The position numbers were made by a program, and so were the translations under genes. The notes below the pieces were generated by a model, which was not told the origin of the DNA, did not search any database, and worked only from the letters and a program-made list of their open reading frames with translations. From assembly GCA_964350315.1 (NCBI GenBank), contig CAYGJD010000001.1:62001-126000 (forward strand): a stretch of 64,000 nt of DNA, given 5' to 3'. This DNA comes from JAJZEO01 sp964350315 (lineage in GTDB: Bacteria; Chlamydiota; Chlamydiia; Chlamydiales; 2-12-FULL-49-11). Of this stretch, positions 1 through 8,735 are shown piece after piece. Each line of letters opens with the position of its first letter. Position 1 is the first letter of the stretch.

Positions 1-221
1 GGAGAATTGTAAAGCATGTAGCACATATTTCTAATATCAGGTGCAATGTAACTCCACATACACTTAGACATTCCTATGCTACTCATTTACTTGAAAACGG
101 TGCTGATTTAAGAATTATTCAAGAATTGCTCGGCCATGCAGATGTGGCAACAACAGATAGATATACTCATATATCAAAGAGTCGTTTGCAAAAAAGTTTT
201 GATGAATTTCATCCGCGTTAG
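1..221 (+). CDS. Tyrosine recombinase XerC/XerD-type, C-terminal end (partial)
   Basis: The gene enters from the left edge, read from base 3, so only about the last 72 residues are visible. They contain the catalytic C-terminal motifs of the phage-integrase family: HTLRHSYATHLL, then LLGHADVATTDRYTHI with the nucleophilic Tyr. The family cuts and rejoins DNA through a Tyr-phosphate intermediate. XerC and XerD resolve chromosome dimers at dif. The length beyond the Tyr and the HxLRH motif fit Xer proteins better than a phage integrase, but the visible part cannot separate XerC from XerD. The TAG stop overlaps the stop of the convergent lipoprotein gene by 4 bases. Confidence 0.85.
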   Translation, partial: RIVKHVAHISNIRCNVTPHTLRHSYATHLLENGADLRIIQELLGHADVATTDRYTHISKSRLQKSFDEFHPR

Positions 222-928
222 TTTGGAAGAACGAATTGCTCTTGGCTTGTTAGGCCATTTATAATAGCAACCATATCGCCATGGGAGTTGCCCAATCTTA
301 CGTTACGCTTTTCTAGTTTCCCTTCTTCATTAAGAATATAAATATAGGGAACAAAAATGTTTTTGCAGATGGCCGATTTTGGAACGAGAAGTTGCTCTTT
401 TTTTCCAATAGGAAGTCTGATTTGGATTGTTTCAGATGGAGAAAGAGGGTGCTCTCTATCATCAAGGGTGAGATGAACTTCTAAGAGGTCTACGTTGGGG
501 ATTGTTTTTTCAATGTCTGCTTTAGTGCATGTATAGTTGATGATCCCTCTTCTTGAAACCGTCTCTATTTGAAAGCTTGGTTGTTTCTTAAGTTCCGAGA
601 CAAATGATTGAAGTCTTACTGGGATGAAAAATTTGACACTTTTTTCATGTCCTACATGTTTAGTAAATAATGATAGGTCTTTTGTAGATTTCTGGATTTG
701 AGCCGGAGGGTGGATTGTATTTAAAATATTTTTCGTAAGTGGTTTGATGCTTTGTGGGCCAAAGGCGATCGATTTTGATTTTTTATGACTTACAACAAGG
801 CCGATTGTTTCATGGTAGATTTCTTTGAACTCTTTTTGGGGAGTTTGAAGTTTGTAAAGTTTTGGGGGCGTAGAAGGTGCGCATGAGGAGAGCAAAACAA
901 CGACAATTGACGCGTACAGATTTTTCAT
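218..928 (-). CDS. Lipoprotein resembling RND/HlyD periplasmic adaptor
   Basis: A 236-residue protein with an N-terminal lipoprotein signal (hydrophobic stretch followed by LSSC, Cys16), so predicted to be exported and lipid-anchored. The last ~60 residues read like the C-terminal barrel and membrane-proximal part of membrane-fusion (RND adaptor) proteins: PKSAI, then a VxxLNEEGKLEKRNVRLG-type stretch and a GL...FVLPN end. The family links inner-membrane efflux pumps to an outer-membrane channel. It is shorter than usual adaptors (about 350-400 aa) and no pump gene is adjacent, so the role is uncertain. It lies 46 bases downstream of gatB in the same direction and may be the last gene of that operon. 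Confidence 0.6.
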   Translation of the reverse strand: MKNLYASIVVVLLSSCAPSTPPKLYKLQTPQKEFKEIYHETIGLVVSHKKSKSIAFGPQSIKPLTKNILNTIHPPAQIQKSTKDLSLFTKHVGHEKSVKFFIPVRLQSFVSELKKQPSFQIETVSRRGIINYTCTKADIEKTIPNVDLLEVHLTLDDREHPLSPSETIQIRLPIGKKEQLLVPKSAICKNIFVPYIYILNEEGKLEKRNVRLGNSHGDMVAIINGLTSQEQFVLPN

Positions 929-974
929 AAGGGTGCACCTTTAACATGTTTTTATCAGTATCATGGAATTTTTG

Positions 975-2426
975 CTAAGGTATTTTTTTTCTTATGAGTT
1001 CGCCAACGATTTCAGGAGGTGCTTTTCCTCTTGTTTCTTTCATCACTTGTCCGACTAGATATTGAAAAGCTTTTTGCTTTCCTCCTTTATAGTCGGCAAT
1101 AGATTCAGGGTTTTCAGATAGGACGCGTGTAACAATTTCATCAACAGCTGCTAAGTCTGTCATTGGTTTATAGTCTGGATTTTTTTTGATAATTTCTTCT
1201 GGAGGAGTTCCAGGGGACGCGATCATTTCATCTGCGATTGATTTTGCAATTTTACCGGTAATTGTTCCATTTTCGATTAGATTGACAAGTTTTGTGATGT
1301 CTTCTGTTTTGATCCCATATTCAGTTAGAGATTTGCCTGTTTCTTTTATGCGACCAATGAATTCAACTGTAAGCCAATTGCAGAAGCTTTTAGGGTTTTT
1401 GCAAGTGCGCAATCCATGTTCAAAATCATCGCATAAGCGTTTGTCATCAACAAGTAATTGTGCTGAGTAAGGGGATAGATCTAATTCTTCAACGTAGCGT
1501 GTATATCTTGCTCTTGGCAATTCGGGTAGTTCGTTTTTGAGTAAGTCAACATATTTTTGTGTAATCACAAGTGGTGGTAGGTCTGGTTCTGGAAAGTAAC
1601 GGTAATCATCTGATGTCTCTTTTGAGCGCATGAGAATGGTTTTCTTCTTTTCTAGATCGAATCGGTATGTGCCACTTTGGATCGTTTTATCGGGGTTGTT
1701 TGTGTAAAAATCAATCTGACGGATAATTTCAGATTCAATTGCAAGCTCCATATTAAAGAAGGAGTTCATGTTCTTAATTTCAGCCTTTTGTCTCAGCTTT
1801 GTCTCACCCTTTTTTCGAACAGAAATATTGGCATCCATTCTGAGGTGACCTTCTTGCATGTTGCATTCTGAACTGTCGATGTATTCCATAATCGCTTTTA
1901 CGGCTTGTCCGAAGGCTGCTGCATCTTTTGGCGAGTGCATGCAAGGATCTGAGACGATTTCAATAAGTGGTGCGCCTGATCGATTGTAATCGACACCTGC
2001 AAATTCAGGAAAGTGGTTGAGTTTTCCGGCATCATTTTCTAGGTGGGCGTGCTCAACTGTAAATGTCTTGGTTTTTCCATCAACTTCAGTTGTGATTTCC
2101 CCACCAACCATAATAGGTTTGTAAAATTGTGTTATTTGGTAGTTAAAGGGGCAATCGGGATAAAAATAAGATTTTCGATCAAAGAGAGATTCAAGATTGA
2201 TTTTTGCTCCAATAGCAAGAGCAAAATTAACAGCTTTTTTTACGGCCTCACCATTGATTACAGGTAAAGCACCCGGTTGTCCTGTATCGACGTAACCGAT
2301 GTTGGAGTTTGGCTCATCGCCAAATTGATTTGGCTCGCTCCCAAACATTTTTGAACGAGTATTTAATTGAACGTGGACTTCAAGACCAATAACTGGTTCC
2401 CATTCAGTGTAATCTGGCTTACTCAT
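975..2426 (-). CDS. gatB: Asp-tRNA(Asn)/Glu-tRNA(Gln) amidotransferase subunit B
   Basis: GatB of 483 residues, full length for the family. It binds mischarged Glu-tRNA(Gln) or Asp-tRNA(Asn), phosphorylates the acyl group and amidates it with ammonia supplied by GatA. Visible family motifs are WEPVIGLEVHVQL at the N-terminus, the YPDCPFNYQITQ segment, HLENDAGKL, and a C-terminal YqeY-like tail (GQVMKETRGKAPPEIV). It follows gatA by one base in a gatC-gatA-gatB operon. The enzyme suggests that this organism makes Gln-tRNA and/or Asn-tRNA by transamidation, as Chlamydia does. Confidence 0.97.
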   Translation of the reverse strand: MSKPDYTEWEPVIGLEVHVQLNTRSKMFGSEPNQFGDEPNSNIGYVDTGQPGALPVINGEAVKKAVNFALAIGAKINLESLFDRKSYFYPDCPFNYQITQFYKPIMVGGEITTEVDGKTKTFTVEHAHLENDAGKLNHFPEFAGVDYNRSGAPLIEIVSDPCMHSPKDAAAFGQAVKAIMEYIDSSECNMQEGHLRMDANISVRKKGETKLRQKAEIKNMNSFFNMELAIESEIIRQIDFYTNNPDKTIQSGTYRFDLEKKKTILMRSKETSDDYRYFPEPDLPPLVITQKYVDLLKNELPELPRARYTRYVEELDLSPYSAQLLVDDKRLCDDFEHGLRTCKNPKSFCNWLTVEFIGRIKETGKSLTEYGIKTEDITKLVNLIENGTITGKIAKSIADEMIASPGTPPEEIIKKNPDYKPMTDLAAVDEIVTRVLSENPESIADYKGGKQKAFQYLVGQVMKETRGKAPPEIVGELIRKKIP

Positions 2427-2427
2427 A

Positions 2428-3915
2428 TTAGTTTACCTCTTTGTCAAATTCAGGGGGGAAAGCAGAGGAAAAAGAGGTCTCTTTTTCAAAGTGATGCGCA
2501 AATCGCATGATACGCCCATCAGCTAATTGAGGTCCTTGGAGTTGCAGGCCAATTGGTTTGTTGTTATTATCAAATCCAGCTGGGATGCTCATTGCAGGAA
2601 TGCCGGCCATGTTAGCTGAGATTGTGAAAATATCTTGCATGTACATGGTAACAGGGTCTTGAATTGCGCCAATCTCAAAGCATGTGGTTGGTGCGGTAGG
2701 TAGAGCTATAACATCGCATGCTTTAAAGGCTTTTTTGTAGTCTTCAATTAAGAGAGTTCTGATTCGCTGTGCTTTTTTGTAATAAGCATCTTGGTAGCCG
2801 GCAGATAAAACGTATGTTCCAAGAAGTATTCTTTGTTTGACTTCAGCTCCAAACCCTTCGTTTCTAGATTTTTCATACACTTCTTGTAGGGTTGTTGCTT
2901 CTTTAGATCTCTTGGTGTAGCGAATTCCATCGAATCTTGCTAAGTTTGTCGATGCTTCTGCTGTTGCAATGATGTAATAGATAGGAATTGAGTATTTAAG
3001 CATTTTTAAATCGATAGGAACGATTTCACAGCCGAGAGACTTGTAAACTTCTATTGCATTGTTAAATGCTTTTTCAACGTCAGGCTCTAATGTATTTTCA
3101 AAAGCTGAGTAGGGAACGCCTATTTTTTTTCCTCGGATAGAGGTGTCAAGTTCATCAAGATAGGGCTCTTGCGGGTTTTGAATGCTGGTTGAGTCGTTTT
3201 TGCATGATCTTGCTAATACTTCCATAATAAGAGCAATATCATCAGTTGTTCTAGCAAAAGGGCCTATTTGGTCAAGCGATGAGCCAAATGCGACAAGACC
3301 GAATCGAGAAACTCTTCCATATGTAGGCTTGTATCCATAAATACCACAAAATGATCCAGGTTGGCGAACAGATCCGCCTGTGTCTGAACCAAGAGCTATT
3401 GGAGAAAGTCCTGCTGTTACTGCAACAGCTGATCCTCCAGAGGATCCACCAGCCGTGCATTTTAAGTTCCATGGATTGTAGGTCTTTTTATAGGCTGAGT
3501 ATTCAGTCGATGATCCCATGGCAAATTCATCAAGGTTTGATTTCCCAATAATAATACCATCTTCTTCCTCAATGAGCCTTGTAACTGTTGAGTCGAAGGG
3601 GGCGACGTAGTTTTCGAGGAATTTTGACGCGCAGGTCGTTTTTTCGCCATTAATTTGTATGTTGTCTTTAAGGATGATAGGGACCCCCGCTAACTTGCCA
3701 AGAGGTTCGCCGCGTTTGCGCTTTTCATCGATTGCAATAGCTCTTTGCATTGCCTTCTTTGTAAGATTTAGTAGTAAACATCCGATTTTATCATCAAAGG
3801 CGTCGATTCTTGCTGTAAAGTAGGCAACGACTTCCTGAGCGGTAAGCTCTCCTTTTCTAACGGCATTCGCAATTTCACGAGCAGATGTCTTATATAGATG
3901 AGTCTTAATGGTCAT
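2428..3915 (-). CDS. gatA: Asp-tRNA(Asn)/Glu-tRNA(Gln) amidotransferase subunit A
   Basis: GatA of 495 residues, the glutaminase subunit of GatCAB and a member of the amidase-signature family. The Ser-cisSer-Lys triad can be read directly: Lys83 (ILKDN), Ser158 in the GGSSGGS signature, and nucleophile Ser182 in GGSVRQP. It releases ammonia from glutamine, which is channelled to GatB. The start overlaps the gatC stop by four bases, typical of translational coupling. Sequence and length are ordinary for the family. Confidence 0.97.
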   Translation of the reverse strand: MTIKTHLYKTSAREIANAVRKGELTAQEVVAYFTARIDAFDDKIGCLLLNLTKKAMQRAIAIDEKRKRGEPLGKLAGVPIILKDNIQINGEKTTCASKFLENYVAPFDSTVTRLIEEEDGIIIGKSNLDEFAMGSSTEYSAYKKTYNPWNLKCTAGGSSGGSAVAVTAGLSPIALGSDTGGSVRQPGSFCGIYGYKPTYGRVSRFGLVAFGSSLDQIGPFARTTDDIALIMEVLARSCKNDSTSIQNPQEPYLDELDTSIRGKKIGVPYSAFENTLEPDVEKAFNNAIEVYKSLGCEIVPIDLKMLKYSIPIYYIIATAEASTNLARFDGIRYTKRSKEATTLQEVYEKSRNEGFGAEVKQRILLGTYVLSAGYQDAYYKKAQRIRTLLIEDYKKAFKACDVIALPTAPTTCFEIGAIQDPVTMYMQDIFTISANMAGIPAMSIPAGFDNNNKPIGLQLQGPQLADGRIMRFAHHFEKETSFSSAFPPEFDKEVN

Positions 3916-4223
3916 AGTTCGTCCTTAAGCACTTTTGGTACGCGGATCATCCCGCCAATATGTTCAGGGGCATTTTTAAGAAATTGGTCTCGAGGGATCA
4001 GTCTTTCTGGTACGTCTTCTCTAAGAGGGGCAGTTACACCCTCGATTACGTGAGCACATGGCTCAACGCCTTCGGTGTCTACCTCGTTCATTTTTTCAAC
4101 GTGGCTTAAGATATTCTTAAGATTCGTAAGAAATTTTTTTTCTTCTTCCTCAGATAGTGCGATTCGAGCAAGTCTTTGGAGATTCTTTAGTTGTTTTTCA
4201 TCCATAGGGCGAAATATTACCAA
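3912..4223 (-). CDS. gatC: Asp-tRNA(Asn)/Glu-tRNA(Gln) amidotransferase subunit C
   Basis: GatC is a small belt protein (103 aa) that wraps around GatA and stabilises its contact with GatB. The N-terminal LQRLARIALSEEE helix and the LREDVPE and FLKNAPEH segments in the C-terminal half are typical of GatC. It is the first subunit gene of the gatCAB operon and overlaps gatA by 4 bp. The annotated Met may be preceded by extra residues, since a second Met lies at residue 7 (MDEKQLKNLQ); that later start would also fit the family length of about 95-100 aa. Confidence 0.93.
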   Translation of the reverse strand: MVIFRPMDEKQLKNLQRLARIALSEEEEKKFLTNLKNILSHVEKMNEVDTEGVEPCAHVIEGVTAPLREDVPERLIPRDQFLKNAPEHIGGMIRVPKVLKDEL

Positions 4224-4249
4224 TTTAGGGTGCTTAAGTCAATATCTGA

Positions 4250-5035
4250 TTAGTAGGAGAAATTGCAAGATATTGCTAAATTACCATTTACAAACAGGGG
4301 GTTAAATTCCATGTCTGTCATAAGAGTTGGAGTGCTTTTGTTGTTCATTGACTTTGAGGAGGTTGCAGGCGCTGTGACGACATCGGCAGCATTTTTTGCG
4401 ATCATCCAGCCGAGTAAAACTTGAGAGGGGTAGTGAGCTTTATGAATAATTCTTGAAAATCCCCCAAGTAGAGCGATTGAAGAAAGAATTGCCCTCGAAG
4501 AAAACTTGTTTGAAAGATTTGAAAGAACAAAAAAGGGTATAGCAGAAAAAAGAGCGTGGCCTGATACCCCTGTTGATGTAGCTCCAAAATTCCAAGAGGA
4601 ATCTTTAGATTTTACTGGTCTAGGTGCGCCGATAATTCTTTGAGATATGAGACATATTGGACCTCCAATGATGTAGGCTTTCATAATTTGCTCAAGAGCG
4701 TATGTCGCTTTGGGAAAGGGCGTTATGTTTTTATCTATAAATTCTAAAACACATAGAGCTGTTGAGTAGCCCAAAATAAGATTTATCTCTCCAAGCGTTT
4801 TTGTGTATTTAGCGATATTGTTAATAGTTGGAGATGAAAATTGTTCCTGACATTGGGAGTAGAGGTTAAGGTCTAAATGGGAATTGGCCATGATATAAGC
4901 AGCTAAATAAGAGGCTTGCATACTCATTACGTGTGTTAGATTTATGTTCTGTATATCGTCTTTTAAGGAGTTGTAGGAGTTGGGACTTACACTTAATAGA
5001 GCGATCCCAACGGTTAGTATAGTTGTTATAGCCAC
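4250..5035 (-). CDS. PAP2-like membrane phosphatase homologue with altered active-site motifs
   Basis: A 261-residue, mostly hydrophobic protein with a GTG start and a signal-like first segment. The SGHA motif and the later SRIIHKAHYPSQVLLGW segment match motifs 2 and 3 of the PAP2 (type 2 phosphatidic acid phosphatase) superfamily, which dephosphorylates lipid phosphates at the membrane. The family pattern is KX6RP, PSGH, SRX5HX3D. Here the motif-1 Lys is Gln (QRIIGAPRP), PSGH is VSGH and the final Asp is Gln (HYPSQ). The phosphatase His residues remain, but the charge network is altered, so activity is doubtful. It ends 26 bp before gatC and may be co-transcribed with gatCAB. Confidence 0.65.
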   Translation of the reverse strand: MAITTILTVGIALLSVSPNSYNSLKDDIQNINLTHVMSMQASYLAAYIMANSHLDLNLYSQCQEQFSSPTINNIAKYTKTLGEINLILGYSTALCVLEFIDKNITPFPKATYALEQIMKAYIIGGPICLISQRIIGAPRPVKSKDSSWNFGATSTGVSGHALFSAIPFFVLSNLSNKFSSRAILSSIALLGGFSRIIHKAHYPSQVLLGWMIAKNAADVVTAPATSSKSMNNKSTPTLMTDMEFNPLFVNGNLAISCNFSY

Positions 5036-5161
5036 GCACTTAACCTCAGATTTTGCTTATTTTAAAGAATCAAATATATAAAAAATAGATGTTTTTAGTG
5101 ACTAAAAATGCTTCATAAGTATTGTAAATGTCAGAGAACTTGAACATAAAGGAGAAATACC

Positions 5162-5401
5162 ATGTTCGTTACTGGCGTTATATCTATGATCTTGATACTG
5201 ATCGGGGCTTTAAACTACGGTTTAGTAGGATTTTTTAACTACAATTTTTTAAGCATGATCTTTGGTGGTGCTGCACAGGGTGATTATTCGATGTTAGCGC
5301 ATATTGCCTTTGCTATTATTGGTTTAGCTGGTCTTTGGGGGCTTAGTTTCCTTGGAAAGTTAAATGGATTGATGAGCAGCTGCTGTAAAAAAGATAAGTA
5401 A
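5162..5401 (+). CDS. DUF378 (YuzA-like) small membrane protein
   Basis: A 79-residue protein with two hydrophobic helices. The first carries the ILIGALNYGLVGFFNYN signature of the DUF378 family. A loop follows (FGGAAQGDYS), then a second helix (IAFAIIGLAGLWGL) and a Cys/Lys tail. The function of the family is unknown. A good ribosome binding site (AAAGGAG) precedes the ATG by a normal spacing. It is divergent from the PAP2/gatCAB unit; from memory a similar small protein sits beside gatC in Chlamydia (CT001), which supports orthology. Confidence 0.85.
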   Translation: MFVTGVISMILILIGALNYGLVGFFNYNFLSMIFGGAAQGDYSMLAHIAFAIIGLAGLWGLSFLGKLNGLMSSCCKKDK

Positions 5402-5457
5402 ATAAGTATTTATTGATTCGAATTCCTTATTGCCTTAGCATGGTGCGACTTTAGTTT

Positions 5458-6855
5458 ATGCAAAGATGGGCTTTAATGAGGTCAAAAAAAATTGTCTTAA
5501 GAACTTTTATTAGGCAACCTGTAGATGCCGTATATAAATGGCATCTACAGAAAAAAGCCATTCTTCGCGGATTGCCTTCTTGGCAAAAATGGTCTGTAAT
5601 TAGCGAGGAAGAGTTAGAAGGGAATCAAATACGTTTTGTTTACCTTTTGAAGTCTTTGTTTTGTAGTCGAAAAGTTGTGTTTCGCTTGTTGATTGATTCC
5701 CAAAAAAATGTATTCAGAATTACTCAAGAGAAAGGGCCTGTTAAAAGGTTTGCCCTCAAAGTAGAGCTTAGACCTCATTCTATAGATGCTTGTGAAGTGA
5801 CTGAGCGCATAGAATTTTCTTTAAAAAACTCATGGTTTTTTCGAAATCTTCGTGAAAAGCGATATGCAAAGTTTTTAAAAGCTTTTTTTTCTTTTCGACA
5901 TGAAACTATGTTAAAGGATTTAGAGTTTCATCAGGAGTATAATACAGCAACTAAAAAGAGGGTCCTGATTAGTGGAGTTAACGGTCTAATCGGAGGGAAC
6001 TTAAAGATCTTTTTGGAGTGCATGGGCCACGAGGTTCATACTTTAACTCGAAACCGATCGACTTTGAAAAAAACAGTGTTTTTTGACGATCGTACTGGTG
6101 AAGTTGAGATAAAAAAACTAGAAAACTTCGATGCGGTCATTCATTTACGGGGTCAGAAGGTATTTGCTAGATGGACTGAGAAAAAAAAGAAGGAAATAAC
6201 CCGTAGTAGGGTTGATGCTACTAAAAAGTTGGTTCACCATTTAGCGTCTTTAAGTCATCCGCCTAAGGTTTTTATACAATCTTCAGCAATAGGAATATAC
6301 GGCGATCGGGGGTCTGAAAAACTCGATGAGAAAAGCGAATGTGGAGAAAGGTCTTTTTTATCGAATTTAACTAAGACATGGGAAGAATCGTCTAAAATGT
6401 TAATTCGTAAAAACATACGAGTTGTTCATTTGAGATTTGGATTGGTTCTTAGCATGAATGGGGGAGCTCTCCCTCAGCTTGTTTGGCCCATACGACTTGG
6501 AGTGTCGGGTGCGTTAGGTGATGGTAAACAGTATGTTAGTTGGATTACTCTTGATGATACAATAAGTTCTATCATTCATTGCATGTTTCATAATGAGATC
6601 GCAGGTCCTGTAAATGTTGTTTCTCCTAGCCCAATTACTAACCGGGAAATATCTACTGCGATTGCAAATTATTACAAAAGACAGCTCGGCCCTAAAGTTC
6701 CAGCATCCATAATTAGATTGGTTACGGCTGAAATGGGTGATGAGCTTCTGCTTTCTTCTTCTAGATGTTATCCTAATGTGCTTAATGATACAGGCTTTCG
6801 CTTCAGATACCCTGTGATTAAAGAAGCCCTTAATCGTATTTTAAAACCATGTTAA
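5458..6855 (+). CDS. SDR39U1/YfcH-type NAD(P)-dependent epimerase with N-terminal SRPBCC-like domain
   Basis: A 465-residue two-domain protein. Residues ~10-150 look like the SRPBCC (START-like) ligand-binding fold often fused to this family (FIRQPVDAVYKWH at the start, QEKGPVKRFALKVELRP in the middle). Residues ~165-460 are the TIGR01777 epimerase: the Rossmann motif VLISGVNGLIGGNL, the IQSSAIGIYGDRG region with the Tyr, SWITLDD, and a C-terminal DUF1731-like tail. The substrate of the family is not known. Met8 (MRSKK) is an alternative start. No clear Shine-Dalgarno sequence precedes either start. Confidence 0.85.
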   Translation: MQRWALMRSKKIVLRTFIRQPVDAVYKWHLQKKAILRGLPSWQKWSVISEEELEGNQIRFVYLLKSLFCSRKVVFRLLIDSQKNVFRITQEKGPVKRFALKVELRPHSIDACEVTERIEFSLKNSWFFRNLREKRYAKFLKAFFSFRHETMLKDLEFHQEYNTATKKRVLISGVNGLIGGNLKIFLECMGHEVHTLTRNRSTLKKTVFFDDRTGEVEIKKLENFDAVIHLRGQKVFARWTEKKKKEITRSRVDATKKLVHHLASLSHPPKVFIQSSAIGIYGDRGSEKLDEKSECGERSFLSNLTKTWEESSKMLIRKNIRVVHLRFGLVLSMNGGALPQLVWPIRLGVSGALGDGKQYVSWITLDDTISSIIHCMFHNEIAGPVNVVSPSPITNREISTAIANYYKRQLGPKVPASIIRLVTAEMGDELLLSSSRCYPNVLNDTGFRFRYPVIKEALNRILKPC

Positions 6856-6975
6856 TTACGTAAGTCTTTGTTCTATCCTTAATTAATTATTGTCGATTTT
6901 GTTTGTAAAATTATAATTTAATATTTATTCTTAAAATATAAGGTAAATAAATTAAAAAATTGTTATTTAAAAACT

Positions 6976-7629
6976 ATGGCTGAATGTAGAAGCAAAAACG
7001 TCTTTAGGATAATGGTTGAACCTCGTAAATTTATGCGGGAGTTTAATCCTTCTCTAAAAAAATATAACTGGCTCATCGCCTGGTTGATGGGAACGGTTAT
7101 TGTTTTGTCTAAGTCGTTTTCTCTATCTCTTGGGATGAATCACTCCGTTTCTATGATTTTTCTTGCAGCGATTGTGTTTGGGATTCCAGTTGGTTATATA
7201 ATGATCTATGTCTATTCATTTTTCCTCTATTGGACAGGGAAGGTGTTTTGTGGACAGGCAACGTTTTGCCAGATAAAGGATGCATACGTTTGGACGCGCA
7301 TTCTTGATATATTTCCACTGATTTCTTGGCTCTGTTTGATGGCACTTTTTGGAAAAAACGCCTTTACGCCCCTTTTTCTTAACGATGAGAATTATTCTCT
7401 TATCGTAATAGGTTTGATTGGGTTGCAGGGTGTCTTTATGGTATGGGAAACGGTTATTCTGTTTCATACTTTGGGGGTAGTCCAAAAACTGTCAGCGTGG
7501 ATAACAATTTGGAATGTGCTTTTTTCATCTGTTTTGTTTTTGATTCTCGATGGATCGATCAATTGGGTGTTTAGCTCAACAATCGTTATGGGTTCTTTCA
7601 ACGTGATGGGATCACTATTTTACAGGTAA
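6976..7629 (+). CDS. Yip1-family integral membrane protein
   Basis: A 217-residue protein with about five hydrophobic segments (from residue ~33 to the end) after a short cytosolic N-terminus. The pattern of PRKFMREF, a glycine-bearing second helix, the YWTGKVFCGQATFCQIKDAYVWTR loop and paired late helices fits the Yip1/YIPF-like domain (Pfam Yip1) common in bacteria. The molecular function is unknown. It precedes an exported-protein gene by only 16 bp and is probably co-transcribed with it. Confidence 0.55.
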   Translation: MAECRSKNVFRIMVEPRKFMREFNPSLKKYNWLIAWLMGTVIVLSKSFSLSLGMNHSVSMIFLAAIVFGIPVGYIMIYVYSFFLYWTGKVFCGQATFCQIKDAYVWTRILDIFPLISWLCLMALFGKNAFTPLFLNDENYSLIVIGLIGLQGVFMVWETVILFHTLGVVQKLSAWITIWNVLFSSVLFLILDGSINWVFSSTIVMGSFNVMGSLFYR

Positions 7630-7645
7630 ATTTAAGGTGGGGAAT

Positions 7646-8254
7646 ATGCGACATAATAAAAGAAGAATGACAAAAAGGCTGTTTGCAATGGGTTTAGGGC
7701 TTATATTAGTGGCTCAGCCAGTAAGTGCAAAGATTCTTGATACCTCCCTTTTTTCTCATTCAAAAGTGAAAGATTCAGAGAAGACATTTGATACTTGGAA
7801 AAAAGTTCATTCTGTTGAAGGTAAGTGTAGTGCTAGCTTTCCTCGTGTTCCAGAACATTTGCAGCAAAAGATGCCGATGAAAGGGCAAGAGAAAGATCTT
7901 CAGTATTACGTTTATGTTGCAGACCACCAGAGAAAAGAAGTTTTTATGGTTTTGATCGCTCAATATCCTGGAGAAGTGAATCAGGAACATGCTGTGAAAA
8001 ATCTTGAGCACTTTTTAAATACACTGATTGCTCAAAATCATAAAAATAGACTTTTGTTTGCTGATTTGGTTGAAGTTCAAGGCTATCCTGGTATGGACTT
8101 TTTTATTAGAACCGACCAAGTCTATTTCAAAGGGCGAGCGATTCAAGCAAATAACACTCTATATCTGCTTGCTATGGAATGTGAGATTCCAAACTACCAA
8201 GAAGAACACTTTAAGTACTTTATTGAATCATTTGAGTTACACGAACAAAATTGA
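7646..8254 (+). CDS. Exported protein of unknown function
   Basis: A protein of about 202 residues with a Sec signal peptide: a basic start (RHNKRRMTKR), then FAMGLGLILVAQPVSA and a likely cleavage after VSA. The ATG at 7646 is preferred over the upstream GTG at 7637, because the ribosome binding site AAGGTGGGG lies just before it. The mature part (WKKVHSVEGKCSASFPRVPE ... GYPGMDFFIRTDQVYFKGRAI ... LYLLAMECE) has the rhythm of PsbP/DcrB-like single-domain periplasmic proteins, but this is only a resemblance. It is predicted to be periplasmic. Confidence 0.6.
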   Translation: MRHNKRRMTKRLFAMGLGLILVAQPVSAKILDTSLFSHSKVKDSEKTFDTWKKVHSVEGKCSASFPRVPEHLQQKMPMKGQEKDLQYYVYVADHQRKEVFMVLIAQYPGEVNQEHAVKNLEHFLNTLIAQNHKNRLLFADLVEVQGYPGMDFFIRTDQVYFKGRAIQANNTLYLLAMECEIPNYQEEHFKYFIESFELHEQN

Positions 8255-8279
8255 TTTACGTAAAGAAAGAGTGGTTTAG

Positions 8280-8735
8280 TTGAAGACAGCTTTAATTATT
8301 GAGATTCTTTTGCTGCTTCATGCTTATATGACTTGGATGATGGTAGGGATTATTTTTTTTGTTCAATCGGTCTACCTGCCATTGTACAGACGTTTTAAAG
8401 ACCAGTTTTCCACCTATGAGAAATTAGACCTTATTCATATGGGGTATTTGGTTGGTCCGATACATTTTATTGAGTCGATTACTGCGGTCATTTTAGCTTT
8501 CACGTTTAAGGACAATCATTTATACCGAATTTTTGCTTATATAAATGTTGGGCTAATGCTCTTGATCTGGGTTGTAAATTGGATTTTACGAATCAAGCGG
8601 CACCGCAGAGATTTATTGTTTATTCACAAGATGCACAATATTTTGCTTACCTCAAATTGGTTTAGAACTGTCTGTTGGGGTTTGCGAGGGTTTGTAGTCT
8701 TAATGATGATTCTTTTTTCAAACGTCGAATTCTAA
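8280..8735 (+). CDS. Four-helix integral membrane protein of unknown function
   Basis: A 151-residue protein starting with TTG, with four hydrophobic segments (about 3-30, 56-76, 84-103, 128-148). The loop after helix 3 is strongly basic (RIKRHRRD), followed by the NWFRTVCWGLRG segment. Many bacteria have small membrane proteins with a similar NW-RT-W-R element, without an assigned function. The 3' end overlaps the end of the convergent rnhC gene by 18 bp. It follows the exported-protein gene by 25 bp in what looks like a three-gene unit starting at the Yip1 gene. Confidence 0.55.
   Translation: MKTALIIEILLLLHAYMTWMMVGIIFFVQSVYLPLYRRFKDQFSTYEKLDLIHMGYLVGPIHFIESITAVILAFTFKDNHLYRIFAYINVGLMLLIWVVNWILRIKRHRRDLLFIHKMHNILLTSNWFRTVCWGLRGFVVLMMILFSNVEF

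Noticed and set aside
1..221. Xer fragment as a prophage or island integrase
   Set aside because: The visible C-terminus matches Xer housekeeping recombinases, and no phage or island genes follow.
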